Part shown: in pieces, positions 1 through 11,300 of the stretch
Layout of the letters: the number at the start of each line of letters is the position of its first letter
Position numbering within the stretch: position 1 is the stretch's first letter
NCBI GenBank assembly: GCA_027603065.1
Contig: JADGJP010000057.1
Coordinates: forward strand, 38,634-102,633
Length of the DNA: 64,000 nucleotides
DNA from: Geranomyces variabilis
Lineage: Eukaryota > Chytridiomycota > Chytridiomycetes > Spizellomycetales > Powellomycetaceae
Direction: 5' to 3'
Notes under the pieces: model-generated
The model's database searches: none
Seen by the model: only the letters and a program-made list of their open reading frames with translations
Told to the model about the DNA's origin: nothing
Made by a program: the position numbers and the translations under genes

Positions 1-332
1 GCCTTGTTACAGCCAGACACTCGGGGGCAGGGCCGTGAGCGGAGTTCAAGAATGTTGACCATCCGACTTTAGCCCTCGATGTTGCGGGGATAAAGAATGA
101 TCATGGAGTGCAGGTATCCATAAAGCGAGGGAAGAGGACCACAATAATCGCTTTGTCTTCCTTCTTCTGCTGTCCCCACTCAACTCACATGTCGGCATTC
201 ATCGGCCCGTTTTGCGCACTGCCAATGCAAGACCCCGTGCTAGCATGGAAGCATAACCCGACAGCGACGTCAGCCCAGACAGCACGACAGACAACCAAGC
301 GAGTGAACGAGGATCATCGCGTTGGTGCAAAA

Positions 333-1173
333 ATGACAGCGGCCAAGGCTACTACTACCCATTCTGGCCACGCTCCGCATCGCCCAGCGAGCGCCACCAC
401 GATGTACTCGTCGTCGGCATCGCTTGCGTCGGCGTCATCTTCGGCTAACTCCTCGCCATCGGGAAGCAGACCGCATTCGTCGTCGTACTCGTCCAACTCC
501 AAATCCTCGGCTTCGACAGCATCGTCTTCTACCTCGTCTTTATCTTCGCCTCCCACCCCGTCATCCCTCCACATCGAACTTCTCTGCGTACCTTACGATT
601 TCGCACCAGACGCCTTACCCGCACCCCAGACCCACGTCTCGCTTCCCAAAAAATTAACCCAGACAACCGTCTCCGATGTCTGCAGCTACGCTCTCCGCTG
701 CCCGGCGTTCAGACCGTATTTGAACGCGCTGCAGATGAAGAACCAGGAGTTGAGGATTAGTCTGTGTCTTGCGCAGCCGAGGGTTGTGGGAGGACGTGGG
801 ATGGATTGTGGAAAAAGATTGAGGAGTGGGATGCCGGGTGTTCATGCGTCGACGGAGGAGTTGACGTTGGATATGGTTGGAGTTGGCAGTGGCGGTGGTG
901 GAAATGTTGGTGGGGCGGCAGATGGCGGGAATCGAGTCTGGTGCCTTGTGGAAGTGGATCATCCTCAAAAGACGAAACGCTCGGTGAGTACCTTTTTCAT
1001 TGTAAACTGAACAGCAATTTTTTGTTTTTAGTGCTTTCTCATACCATTTTTTTCGGTAGAGGGAATCGCTCGTGGACGGCCTAAAGACCGCATTCAAAAA
1101 ATCCGACTTTCGCTTTGGAGGCATGATGAAGTTTGGAAATGCTGGGAAAATCGGAATCCTTAATACTGTCTGA
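333..1173 (+). CDS. hypothetical serine-rich protein, two exons
   Basis: I do not recognise this protein. The proposed model is exon 333-983, a 76-nt intron 984-1059 (donor GTGAGT, acceptor GGTAG), and exon 1060-1173. Both sides of the intron are in phase 0, and the second exon adds a coherent tail ending in GKIGILNTV. The first third is a low-complexity Ser/Ala/Pro tract. A more ordinary region follows that includes LHIELLCVPYDFAPDALP, then a Gly-rich stretch before the intron. The frame is open upstream to an ATG at 108, but residues before 333 look non-coding, so the start is uncertain. An alternative acceptor at 1031 would give a different tail. No signal peptide or membrane segment is apparent. 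Function unknown. Confidence 0.5.
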
Positions 1174-1448
1174 AGAGAGAAGGGAACAGAAAATTAGCAA
1201 CAAACTTCCCTTTTGTTTTGGCTATAGATTAATGTTGGAAATGTATATTTGAGCTTCAGAGGCGGAGGTGGTTTAGTGCGTTGTATTTTTTCGATAGCTT
1301 GAAGGGATCTGGGCGCGTGGCGCAGGGCAGTGCTGCTCAAAAACATCCTACCGTTCCTTCTAGCAAAGAATGCATACAAAGTCTCGCTTAAAGGCATCAG
1401 CTTTTCTATTCTTTGTTGCGCTAAGAGGTTTTGTGATAACCGCAGCCA

Positions 1449-3008
1449 ATGGGAGTGCGCAGGTCGTCTCGCCTTGCTGGCAGGCCGGCACCCAGCCCGG
1501 TGGCCATCAAGGCCATCAACCACACTGCCCAAACGCCAGAGAGGGCTGCGCTGCTTCGTCAAGCAAGGTCATTTCACTGTCCCGTATCCCGCGCATACAA
1601 GGGATTGCCGATGTTCAATTGCCTACTGAAATTTTTCGACCTTTCTCCCATTCATAGAAACCTGGAACGAGACATTACTCGGTCGGCATATGAGATATGC
1701 TACCACCTGAACTGGCTGCCTGAAGAACTCTTTTTCCAAGACACAGCCGTACAGCATATTGCTGCAACGGTAGTCGCTGAACGGCTGCTGGTGCCGAGAG
1801 ACAAAGAATTCTACAACTGCGTGAGCCAAACGCCTGCTGATTTGGCAGGTGGACGGAAATTTGATGTCGCTACCGACTCGCGGCCTGTTGCCAGCCCGCC
1901 GAATAGCTCAGTCTTCAAGACTTTCTGCAATGAGCCGCCGCTTTCGCGAGCGCCAGAGCCATTGGGAGCAACCTCGCACGTCAAATCACGGCCGATTTAC
2001 GTGCCATCTGATTCCGACAGCGCGGGTCGCGCCCCGTTTTCTCGCAAAAAACGTTTGCGCCAAAATTGCGTGCCATCTGATTCCGACAGCGATGACTGTG
2101 TCTCCTTCCCTATTAAACGAAACCTACGCTCAAAGCGTCGTCCACCGCAAATGACTGCGCCATCGTTTTCCAGTCATGCGGCCAAAAACAAAAGTGAGCC
2201 AATTGGGATCGCCACAAATTCGCCGTCATTGGACAGTGGTACCTCGGACAGCGATGCAAACTTTGAATTGAGCTATGTCAATTCGCCATCGATGGCTTCG
2301 TCATCGTTGTCTCCCATTACCAGCTCCCGAAAATCTATCAAGTCGTCCGTCAAAGCGAGAACGAAGACTCGCTCCTCGCGTTCGCGTGTGTCAGACAGTA
2401 CCGGTGCCTTACGCTCAGCTCTTCGTCTCCGCAAACGCCAAGCCACGAAATGGGTGTCTCGCCAGTGCGAGGTTCGACCAAAATGTCGATGCGCGAAAAA
2501 ATCCTCAAACACTCCTACATCTCGATTCCCTGTCCCATCAGCAGCCGCGTTACGCCTCGAACACTCCCCTGCCCGCTCAGCGACTCCATCCGAATACACC
2601 CGCTACCGCGATACTCCGTGGCTGCAGGTCGGCGAAACCATTTTCTTGCGCCCCCCGTCATCCACAAACACTTCCTCCTCACAGCACGGCTACGATCTCG
2701 GCATTTGCGCGGCCGCAACCTGCGACCGCGACTGGTTCGCGCCCATTCACGTACGGATGATGACATACCGCAGCCGTAATCACAACGGAGCAACGTATTT
2801 CCTACCGTCCGACGCGCCAGTATGCAAGCGCTCCGTGGCTGATACGATGGACGATTTGGTCGAGAATGAACGCCGCATATTGAAGGTTCACTGGGATGAT
2901 GGGGATGTGAAGTTGGAAATGCATGGAAAGAGCTATTTTGTGGACTATGAGCTCGATGCGGCGTATTTGAAGATTGCGCAGGCAAATTGGGCCGACCGCA
3001 AGTACTAG
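1449..3008 (+). CDS. hypothetical basic/acidic protein with VPSDSD repeats
   Basis: A 519-residue single-exon ORF that I cannot assign to a family. Residues 1-130 include a fairly ordered segment (HRNLERDITRSAYEICYHLN). The middle is Ser-rich and highly charged, with two copies of VPSDSDS each followed by a basic patch such as SRKKRLRQN. Acidic Ser clusters of this kind are typical casein-kinase-2 or SUMO-interaction candidates. The last 120 residues look folded again (TPWLQVGETIFLRPPSS and ILKVHWDDGDVKLEMHGK). The layout, disordered and basic with a compact C-terminus, would suit a nuclear or chromatin protein, but that is inference. The ATG at 1449 is the first in frame; no splice sites are needed. 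Confidence 0.55.
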   Translation: MGVRRSSRLAGRPAPSPVAIKAINHTAQTPERAALLRQARSFHCPVSRAYKGLPMFNCLLKFFDLSPIHRNLERDITRSAYEICYHLNWLPEELFFQDTAVQHIAATVVAERLLVPRDKEFYNCVSQTPADLAGGRKFDVATDSRPVASPPNSSVFKTFCNEPPLSRAPEPLGATSHVKSRPIYVPSDSDSAGRAPFSRKKRLRQNCVPSDSDSDDCVSFPIKRNLRSKRRPPQMTAPSFSSHAAKNKSEPIGIATNSPSLDSGTSDSDANFELSYVNSPSMASSSLSPITSSRKSIKSSVKARTKTRSSRSRVSDSTGALRSALRLRKRQATKWVSRQCEVRPKCRCAKKSSNTPTSRFPVPSAAALRLEHSPARSATPSEYTRYRDTPWLQVGETIFLRPPSSTNTSSSQHGYDLGICAAATCDRDWFAPIHVRMMTYRSRNHNGATYFLPSDAPVCKRSVADTMDDLVENERRILKVHWDDGDVKLEMHGKSYFVDYELDAAYLKIAQANWADRKY

Positions 3009-3412
3009 GTAGATGACACACAACACTTTTGCGTGGAGCCCTGTTGGAGGGCCCAGGAAAAAAGAACAAGAAACACAGAGCCAGGGCAAAACAATTGAAA
3101 TGAAATGGAAATTTTGCCCTTTGAGAAAACATATCTTAGCAGAGTTTGGGCGACAAACTACCGGCACGGGGCGGGATAGGGTGCAGCAGCTTACGAGCGA
3201 GTCATCATGACTCACATTTACAGGCTCGCTGCCCTCAGAGAGACAGCACCTTTAGAACCACTAAACAAACAATCTCCCCGCGGGGAGCGGTATATTGATA
3301 AAGCAATAGATGTGCAGTCTTTATGCATGGTATTTAGATCTGTAAACAGTTCTACAAAAGATATCTTGTGTGCAACAACAATGTGGAGGCGCCTCCGTTT
3401 TCGATTTGTTTT
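3009..3412. other. intergenic, convergent 3' ends
   Basis: This 404-bp stretch lies between the stop of the plus-strand gene at 3008 and the stop of the minus-strand membrane protein at 3413. The ORFs in it are short and unlike proteins. I see no RNA gene or repeat; it probably holds both 3' UTRs. Confidence 0.5.
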
Positions 3413-5111
3413 TCACCAATGTGACGGGAATGTCGCACTTTTGGGCTCAAGAATCTCGTAGCGCATATATCCTGCTTCCAACAGTCGACATGTCGTGGTG
3501 ACCACCCTTGGTGACGTCGAATTGCATTGAGTGTTATTCTTATAAACGGAAAGCTCTCTCGATGAGGGATTGAACTGCCACGTGCTGTTTTCAGCGCCGC
3601 CTACAGTCGTTACAGTACGGAGCCCATTTGCAGCCCATTTTAGTCCGGTCGAGACGGGTCCCGAATAAGGGCGACAGCCGACGAGATTGCCGGCTGGTAA
3701 TCCAGACGCAGTGACCTGAGAGCAGTTATTGCTCTGAGCAGGCCAAATGACGCTGTACAGGCTAGTGTTCATAGGTCAGATAAGAGCTGCAAGCGCGGTT
3801 GTTCGCCTTTGCTGTTCTAAGCATACCTTTCCCCGTAAAAAAGGACATCCGACCAGGAAGTTCCAGGCACACATGTTGATCTGGCACTTCCGCCGTCGAT
3901 AGTGTTAATGCAAACATCTTGAGATCCATCCGCAAAGCAGGGCAGAGTCAAATAAAGAGCAAGGTACCAGGAAGAAGGTTTTCCCTGACATCCGGGAGCT
4001 GTGTAGTAAGCTCGTGCACCAGCGTGGGGGATATCAGGATTCGATGGTGCAGTAGAAGTTGGATTCTCAGAAGGGGTTCCCCCTGGAGCGGACGGGGTTG
4101 GTGAAGCAGATGGAGTCGCATCTGGGGGCGCCAAAATGGAATCACTGCTGGCCGATTGTCGCTTTTTCGTAGCGACGACGACTCCCACAACTGTAGCAAT
4201 AATGACGAGGACAAAGAGAAGCCCAACAACAAGCCATTTGCGCCGCAAGTAAAACGGAGCCGCCGTGGTATGCGTAACCGCATCTAACGTTTGTTCGCCA
4301 TTGCCGATTTTGTGGCTAATGGTCAAAGGCGCGACTGGCGAGTACTTGTGGTGCTCAGTGTTGGCGGGCCCAGACGCTGTGACGGACACCCGATTCATAA
4401 AGTCTTCGTACGTCGTTGGTCGCGAATTCAGTTCGCCGATTTCGGAGTGTATGATCTCTGGTAGTGCCTGCTGTGCACTAGTCGGCAAGGAAGTCCGCAC
4501 TGCGTCTACATGCACCTCTGGTTGCGGGTAATTGGGAGTTCCATCATCACCGAAGCGGGACGATGATTCGGCAATTGCGGATGGAGCAAGGACCTTTCCG
4601 TCTGCTTTAAAACCAGGAACGCCAAGGATTAGTGACGTTTGTATGGAGCAACATTTGCATACATCTCTGTTTGTTATGACTCACCTAATGCAACGTCACT
4701 CGGGGCTGGGGTCTCGTCTCCGTAAGCCGGCGGCATTGCATAGTCAGAATCTATTCCACCGGGCAGGCGGACCAAGACATGCAGGCTGCTGTTAGCGAGA
4801 TTTGGAATCCACTGAGAGACAGGGTTCATTGTCTCTGGCAACCGCGTCAACGCGAAGATGGCGGCCGGGTCATCGTGGACATAGTTGACACGGAGCCGCT
4901 CGTCGTCCTCGTGAAGGGCCTCATCGACACGGTAAACATCAAGGATATCTGCGCTGGGGCTGTTCGGGTCGATGCCCAGCCGAGAGGCAATCTGCAGCCG
5001 GACATGAGCTAGCGGCACGTCGAGCCCGGCGAGCCGCACAGTGAAAACGCGGTATCCGCCGGATGGAGCTGCGACAACGCCATAGAGAGGAAGTGCTTCT
5101 GCCGTGCTCAT
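3413..5111 (-). CDS. single-pass membrane protein with Crinkler-like N-terminal domain
   Basis: Three exons (5111-4685, 4601-3827, 3752-3413) splice in frame into 513 residues. Introns are 83 and 74 nt with GTGAGT and GTATGC donors. Residues 1-120 follow the layout of the CRN/Crinkler ubiquitin-like header: an early VFTVRL strand, a helix (HVRLQIASRLGI), DILDVYRVD in the position of the usual Leu-Trp/Val-Asp motif, and a closing LHVLVRLP strand like the family's HIIV-Pro ending. A Ser/Pro linker is followed by one strong transmembrane helix (KWLVVGLLFVLVIIATVVGV), then a Ser/Thr/Pro stalk and a Cys-containing C-terminal region with several Asn-X-Ser/Thr sites. This suggests N-in/C-out topology, with the header in the cytosol. 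CRN proteins are normally soluble or secreted, so the fusion to a membrane anchor is odd. The family call is from pattern memory only. Confidence 0.6.
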
Positions 5112-5324
5112 TGGAGGAACGAGTATTTTGGCCTGAGTCAGAACCGGGAGAGCCGGACGCTCGCTGTGATGGCGACGGCCGGCAGAGTCCGGGCAGACGC
5201 CCGCATCGTGCTTGGGTACTCAGCCTTGAAAGCTGCGGCGACGGGCGCGTGAAAATAGTTGTAAAGTTTCGTCCAGCCGCGGGCGGCAAGTGGCTCAGTG
5301 GCTTTTTGTACACATTTTATATTG

Positions 5325-8300
5325 TTAAATCCACCCCATCCAACCCTCGTACATCGTGGATATCCTGTCCGCATCGGCCGCCTCACTAATGATGCGCTCA
5401 ACTTGCTGGCCCACATCGGATTTGGGCTGGTCGGCCATATCGCTGCCTTCTAATTTCGCCTTGATTCGGCGAAGCACTCCAACGGCGTACGCGTTGCGTG
5501 TCTGACTTCGCTTGGGCAAAGCGGCTCCTAATGGCGGCGCCGACGCTGCATCTGATGTCCGACTCTCTTGGACTGCTCGCGGGGCGCCTGACACGCGGTC
5601 GTCGGCTCCCTCGTCGCCGGACCTTTCTTCAGAACACGGGTCGTCGAGTCCCTCTTGACCCAAGCTCTCGGGCAGAGACAGCGATTTCTGACGCAGGTTT
5701 CCTTGATCTTCTTCCTCAGCGTCCAGCGCGCCCGTTCTGGGGTCAGGTCCGTCTGGTCCTTCCCCATTTGGTCCAGGCGTGGCCTGTGGGTCGAGAAGGA
5801 GGTGTAATGGTGCGGTACGGCCTTCTTCCGGGTCCCCGTTGTTGCCGCCCCGGGCACTGCTTTCCACTGCTCGCAGAGAAGCAAATGCGCACATGGACTT
5901 TAGGCAGTGCTCGGCGTCCGATTTTATGTCTCTTGCAATCCGTAACTATCATGGAATGGTACAGCCGGCGTAAGAGTTTCGATCATATAAAGTATGAATC
6001 GAGTTAACGTTCATACCATGCTTTCTGCATCCGCGGGCGAATAATCCTTCTTTGCAATCGAGAGTTGGCCGGTGATCAGCTTTCCGATCTCGGACCACTT
6101 GCTCAGATGTCCCTGAAGATCGTCTCGGAGGGCCTGTGCCGCCGGTATTTTGCCAGACATCTTGAGCAATGTCGAAATGATCTGGTGCACGTCGCCAAAG
6201 AGTTTATCCGATTCCGTATAGTTTATAGATAGTTCCCGAATCGCCTCCTGCAACCAAAGTAGATCAGCGATATGGCACCGGTGATCCTGATGTAGCACTT
6301 CAGCTTAAACGCCCACCTCAATACGTGGTGTTTCTGCGGCTGGCTTTGACTGCGAACGCGTGACGCTCACAGCTTCCAAAGCACGCACCGCGCCAATAAT
6401 GTCCTCGGCTACGGCCTGCGTGCTTGCGCTTGGAACGCGGTAAGACTCAAAATGAACGAGATTGTTGCAGAGTTCTATCATGCTCGAAACCTGGAGTGCC
6501 GTGTCAGAATCAAATTACGCGAAGCGAAATCGTTGTGCGATCACACGGCAAACTCACCCGCTTCGTCTCAATGAGGATTTGTCCATGTCGTGCATTCGCG
6601 AGCTGCACAAAGGCCTCGACCGCGTCCGCGAGCGACGGATCCTGACGCGCCCAAGTTATCAGGGGACCCAAGGCGTCGTCAGTCATCTGGCAGATCTTCT
6701 CCAGCGACACAAGGTCATTGCTCAGTTGGACGAGCAGAGGAATTTCGTCCCCAATATGTGTTATAAACTTAAAGGAACGCGTAATTAGAGTCCGGCAAAC
6801 CAACCACGGCATCCACGGCCAATATTACATACCTGCCAGCGTGGCGTTGACGTGGACAGAATTCCGGCGCGCCGGGCAGGGAATGTGAGCGCGGCCTCGT
6901 GAACTAGCTGGTAGCGAAACAGTGCCAGTCTACGCTGCTGCAAGCGAGCTTCGCACTTGTTCAGATGGGCCGCGCCTTCGCGTTGCAAGGCCGCGTTGAG
7001 CGTAGGCAGACATTGGTGCGCATGCCATTGCCGCATCAAATTGAGTGTAGGACCAACGTGCGAATGAGCGCTGCACTTGACATGCACGGCTTCTAAAGCG
7101 GTGTCCACGAAAGGAATTCCCGTTGCTGGCTGCGCTGGAGAACGGGCCGATTTTCCGGTTTTCCCTACGAGGCGCTTTGTCGTCTTGCTGAAAAGCTTTG
7201 CTAGTGGCTTCATGAGCACCTCGCGCATGCAGATGTCGAGATACTTCTTCAAGGCTGCGACGGCCTCCTTGAAAACTTCGTTCTCGCTCATGATCTCACG
7301 GAAATCGTAGTTCGCCGCCCACTCGTGAGTTGGGTCATCAACTTCCATTTCTGCGCTGCTCAAGTATGTCTTGCACGCACCAAGGATGTGTTGGACCGTC
7401 TATGAAGCAGGCATCAATGTTCCGATTCCGAGGATCTTGGAAAGTCAGTGGGGAACGTACCAACACCTGCTGTGCGGCAAGCACATTTTGTATGATGCTC
7501 GTCTCCGCCGTTCCCAATTGCTGCGAGAGTTCCTGCACTGCAGCAGTGATCGGGCCGAAGAGCGGGCCGAAACATTCCAGCACAACGTGTGGGGTCTTAG
7601 TCGGCCGATAAGCATAACGAGAGCACAGAGCGGTAAAGTCACCGGTCTGCGAAAAAGATTTGAGTTCGTAAACATGGGCCTTAACGCACGCCCTGACTCC
7701 AACATACCATTGCCTTGGCGGCAGTCTGAAACTGTGCAGATGTCTGCTCGAAGGTAAGCTCGACACGAGAACAGATTGCAGCGAGTTCTTCCATTAGCTT
7801 ATCGGTTTGGGATCCGTGGCCCGTGGCAAGCAACAACATCAGCTCCGGTATGAACACATCTGCCAAATGCCACGCCATGTCACGGATACAGGTTGATAGC
7901 GAGACAAAAGCGACCAGTGACTGAGGCGCGATTCCCTGGAGTGCCGGTTGCTGGCTCGCATCCGCAGTCTTTGCTGCCACATCTGCCCTCCGAAATTAGC
8001 GCCACGCCAAACGGTCGAAAGGTGTGTGGGTTGTGACGATTACCTTCAATTATACTTGCAGAAACCGAGGTGTAAGCAAGCATTGCGTGCACTTCAAAAA
8101 GTCTGTCCGGATGAACGCAGTAATCCCCAAATATGTTTCGATTCTTCAAAGCGGATGAGTTCACGATGACCGCAATGTCGCTTGTGATCTCAGCAGCCTG
8201 TGTCGGATCCTTGATCCACGCAAATATCAAGTGTCCCAAGGCAGCTAGTTCCGAGAGCATAAACGATTCGACGATCACTTCAGAGTTTCTGTATGGCGCC

Positions 8301-11300
8301 GCCGTGCCGAATATCGCGGAGTAGGGCTCCATTGCGTCAGCGCCTGCTCCTTCTTCAAACTGTTCCAGCGCCTCCTTGGCCTTTTGCCATTCAGCTTCCT
8401 TGGCAATCCATGTGCTCTTCATCACAGCTTCGAGAGCCGCTTTGCGCGTTTGCGTAGTCAGGCTCTCCTCAAACTCGTGAGAATAGATTCGCTCATAGGC
8501 AGCTTGATCCGAAGGCGTTGCGAGCAGCTGTGAAAGCAGACCACTCCATTGAACAAAGGGATCCTGGGCAAGCAGATTGTCGGAGACGGGTGCGGCCAGG
8601 GCCTGATAAAGCTGCAGATGCTTGAAGCAGCGGCTATAACAAGCGGTTTTCAGAGCGCCGACTCTGAAGAGCTCTTGATCGACCTCAACACACCGCATCA
8701 TGTGGGCCTCAGATGGCCCCAGCATGTACGCACTAGGTGCCACAGGAGGAAATATGCCACTGGGACCCAGATTGAATACCTCGGAGGCGCAGGCCTGCAG
8801 AATAGGTCCCTGCACCAAACACTGCGGGTCAGCGTTCCATTCTTGCCATGGCAATCTCAATCACAAGCAACCTACCTTGAGAGACAATAGCGCTGTCGAG
8901 TGCCGTGAAGCCCAACGATCAATCTCCACCTTTCTCGCCGTCAATTCGTCGATGATATGGGCAATCTCCTGGACCGAAGATGCGAGGCTCTTGCCCAAAC
9001 CAGATCGGCTTTCATCAAGAGCAGGATAGGCGGATTTGACGCTGACCTCCAAAGCGCCGCAAGAGGCGAGAAGCGAGTAGATTTTCTTTTCGATCAAATC
9101 CCTTTTTTCAGCTGCGTGGGTGGATTAGCGAAAGGGGTATAACGTAACCTCAGCACGACCCACTGCTTACCAACGCGTGAAGCAAGAACGCCGATATTGA
9201 CGTTGAGCTCAACTTCGCGCCTCTTGACTTCCTCGGAGGCGGCTCGCGTCCAATCGACGAGAGGATCGTAGACAAAGGCTTCAAGAAGGGCGAGCAGCGC
9301 TTCACGATTATCTCGCATGACGCGCATGGCATGCTCCGAGGCAATACGGAAAACTCCGTCGGTGCCAGTGACACCCAGCGCCGCGTGAATGTTTTGTGTC
9401 AATCGGAATGGCACCGTCTCCGGAACACGCAATTTCGCGCCGTTTTCGAAGCATACGTTGAAATCGATGTGAACGATTTCGCCGCTGGCCTGGTCCAAAA
9501 GAATGTTGTCCAGGTGTCTATCGCCCAAGCCAATCACGTATCCAATCATCGACATTACGGCGATGGAGCGCGCGAAAGTTTTCTGTTTTGTCCACCAATG
9601 ATGTGCTGAAGCTGACCCGCAAGAAATTTCCCGGGAAATAAGATTGTTGGGCGTTTCTCGTTTTAGCTTCTCAAGCGCCTCTCGCATCGCCGCCAGCGGC
9701 CAGTCGAGTCGTGGAGTTTTTCTAGTCAAACCCAGTTTCTTGAGAGCGGGTCCAATTTGAGCATAGAATTGCTCGTGAGACCGCAAAGGAGCCGGGATGT
9801 CAGCCTTAGTTCCGCCCTCCTTTTGCTGGAGAAGCTTCGCGCTGTAGTCGCGCTGTTGCCAACGCTTGTAAAGCGAAAAGAAGGGCGTGACGTCCTCAAC
9901 CCACTGAATCATGCCGAACCGCCGACCGCACGGTATCACGGTATAAGTCCGAGCGCGCAAATTCCGCGCGGCAGCCGCCTTGTCGTTGAGCAGGAAGCGA
10001 TTAATGATCCCCAACAGCTGCTGGATTCTCTCATCCAGATGCAAATCCTCAAGTCCCTTGAACAAGTATGGATATGTAACACCATCTGATCCGATCAGCT
10101 GCAGCTTTTTGGGTTTAGTTTTGCTCGGCATCACGTGCAATTCCGTTGCGAAGCTTTGCACGGTGACAGGTCCGTTTTGATCTAGATGACCAGGCATTGG
10201 CACGACCGAGTTCCGGAACTTGGCCATGTGAGGGCTCACATCGGATAGCTTTAAAATGCGAACCCTCTGCAATTCTCGATTAAGATCCGCGTGAATCTTC
10301 AAAAAAGGCGTAAAGTTTCAGTTACTGTCCAAAAAGGCCGCACAGGAACGGCGCTATTACCTCTTGAAACTTTTGCCATGTGTTTTTCGGCGCGAACAAA
10401 TCCGCGGGTTCGATCAAGCTGTCTAAAGCGGCGCGGATTCGGGCTCCGTAAGTGGTCTCAAACCACCGCTCGTGAGGGGTGCTGGCAGCCGTGCATTGTG
10501 TGGTTTCGAAGATCTTTTCCAAGCTGATGATAAGCGGTTTCATGATGGTTTTGTAATATTCCAGCACCAAGCCATCTTTTTCGGAATCTGAGAGAGCATC
10601 GTTTCCCCGAACACGCCGAACTTCTCCTTCAATCCGTTGCAGTCGCTTGGTGGCCTCGGCTTGCACACTTGCCAGTTTGTGAAGCCAAGTTTCTTCCCAA
10701 AACACAGTTATGCGGCGCAGCTCCTTGATCAGCCCTTCGACCTGCGGGACAAGCAGTTTCGGCTCTTGCTGTCGCAGACCGGTAAGCACCTGGCTTGTTA
10801 CCGTCGTCGCCGAGGAGTGCGGTTCGGCAAAGGCGTGATAAACAACCAGATGCGGCGCCACTTGGCCTATTCTGGCAATCAGCGCACCAAAGGTTTCGCG
10901 AACGGTATCGTCCGGGTGATTGATGCGCGAATGCAATTGCGGCACCATCATTTTCCAAGGAGTGACCGCTGTTGACCCGAAGAACGGCGCCACCCGTTTC
11001 CGCACGGACCCGTATTTTAGGAAGATTCGTAGAATGCGTAAAGTCGCAGTCGCACAATTGGCCTGTGTGATGAGTAAGAATTTGAACCAGTACCAATACA
11101 CATCGCGGTACAAGGACGTACGTTGCAAGCGGTGTCAGTGGAGCAAGAGATATCCAGAAATTTGAAGTAAGCCTTTGCGGCATCATGCAGCTGGTCTCTT
11201 AAAGTACTGATTTCGGCGCGCACGACAGCTAGAGCTTGTTCGCATAGTGCTTTAGATAGATATGGGAATGCTTCCACGATGCGATCGTCAGAGACCAAAT

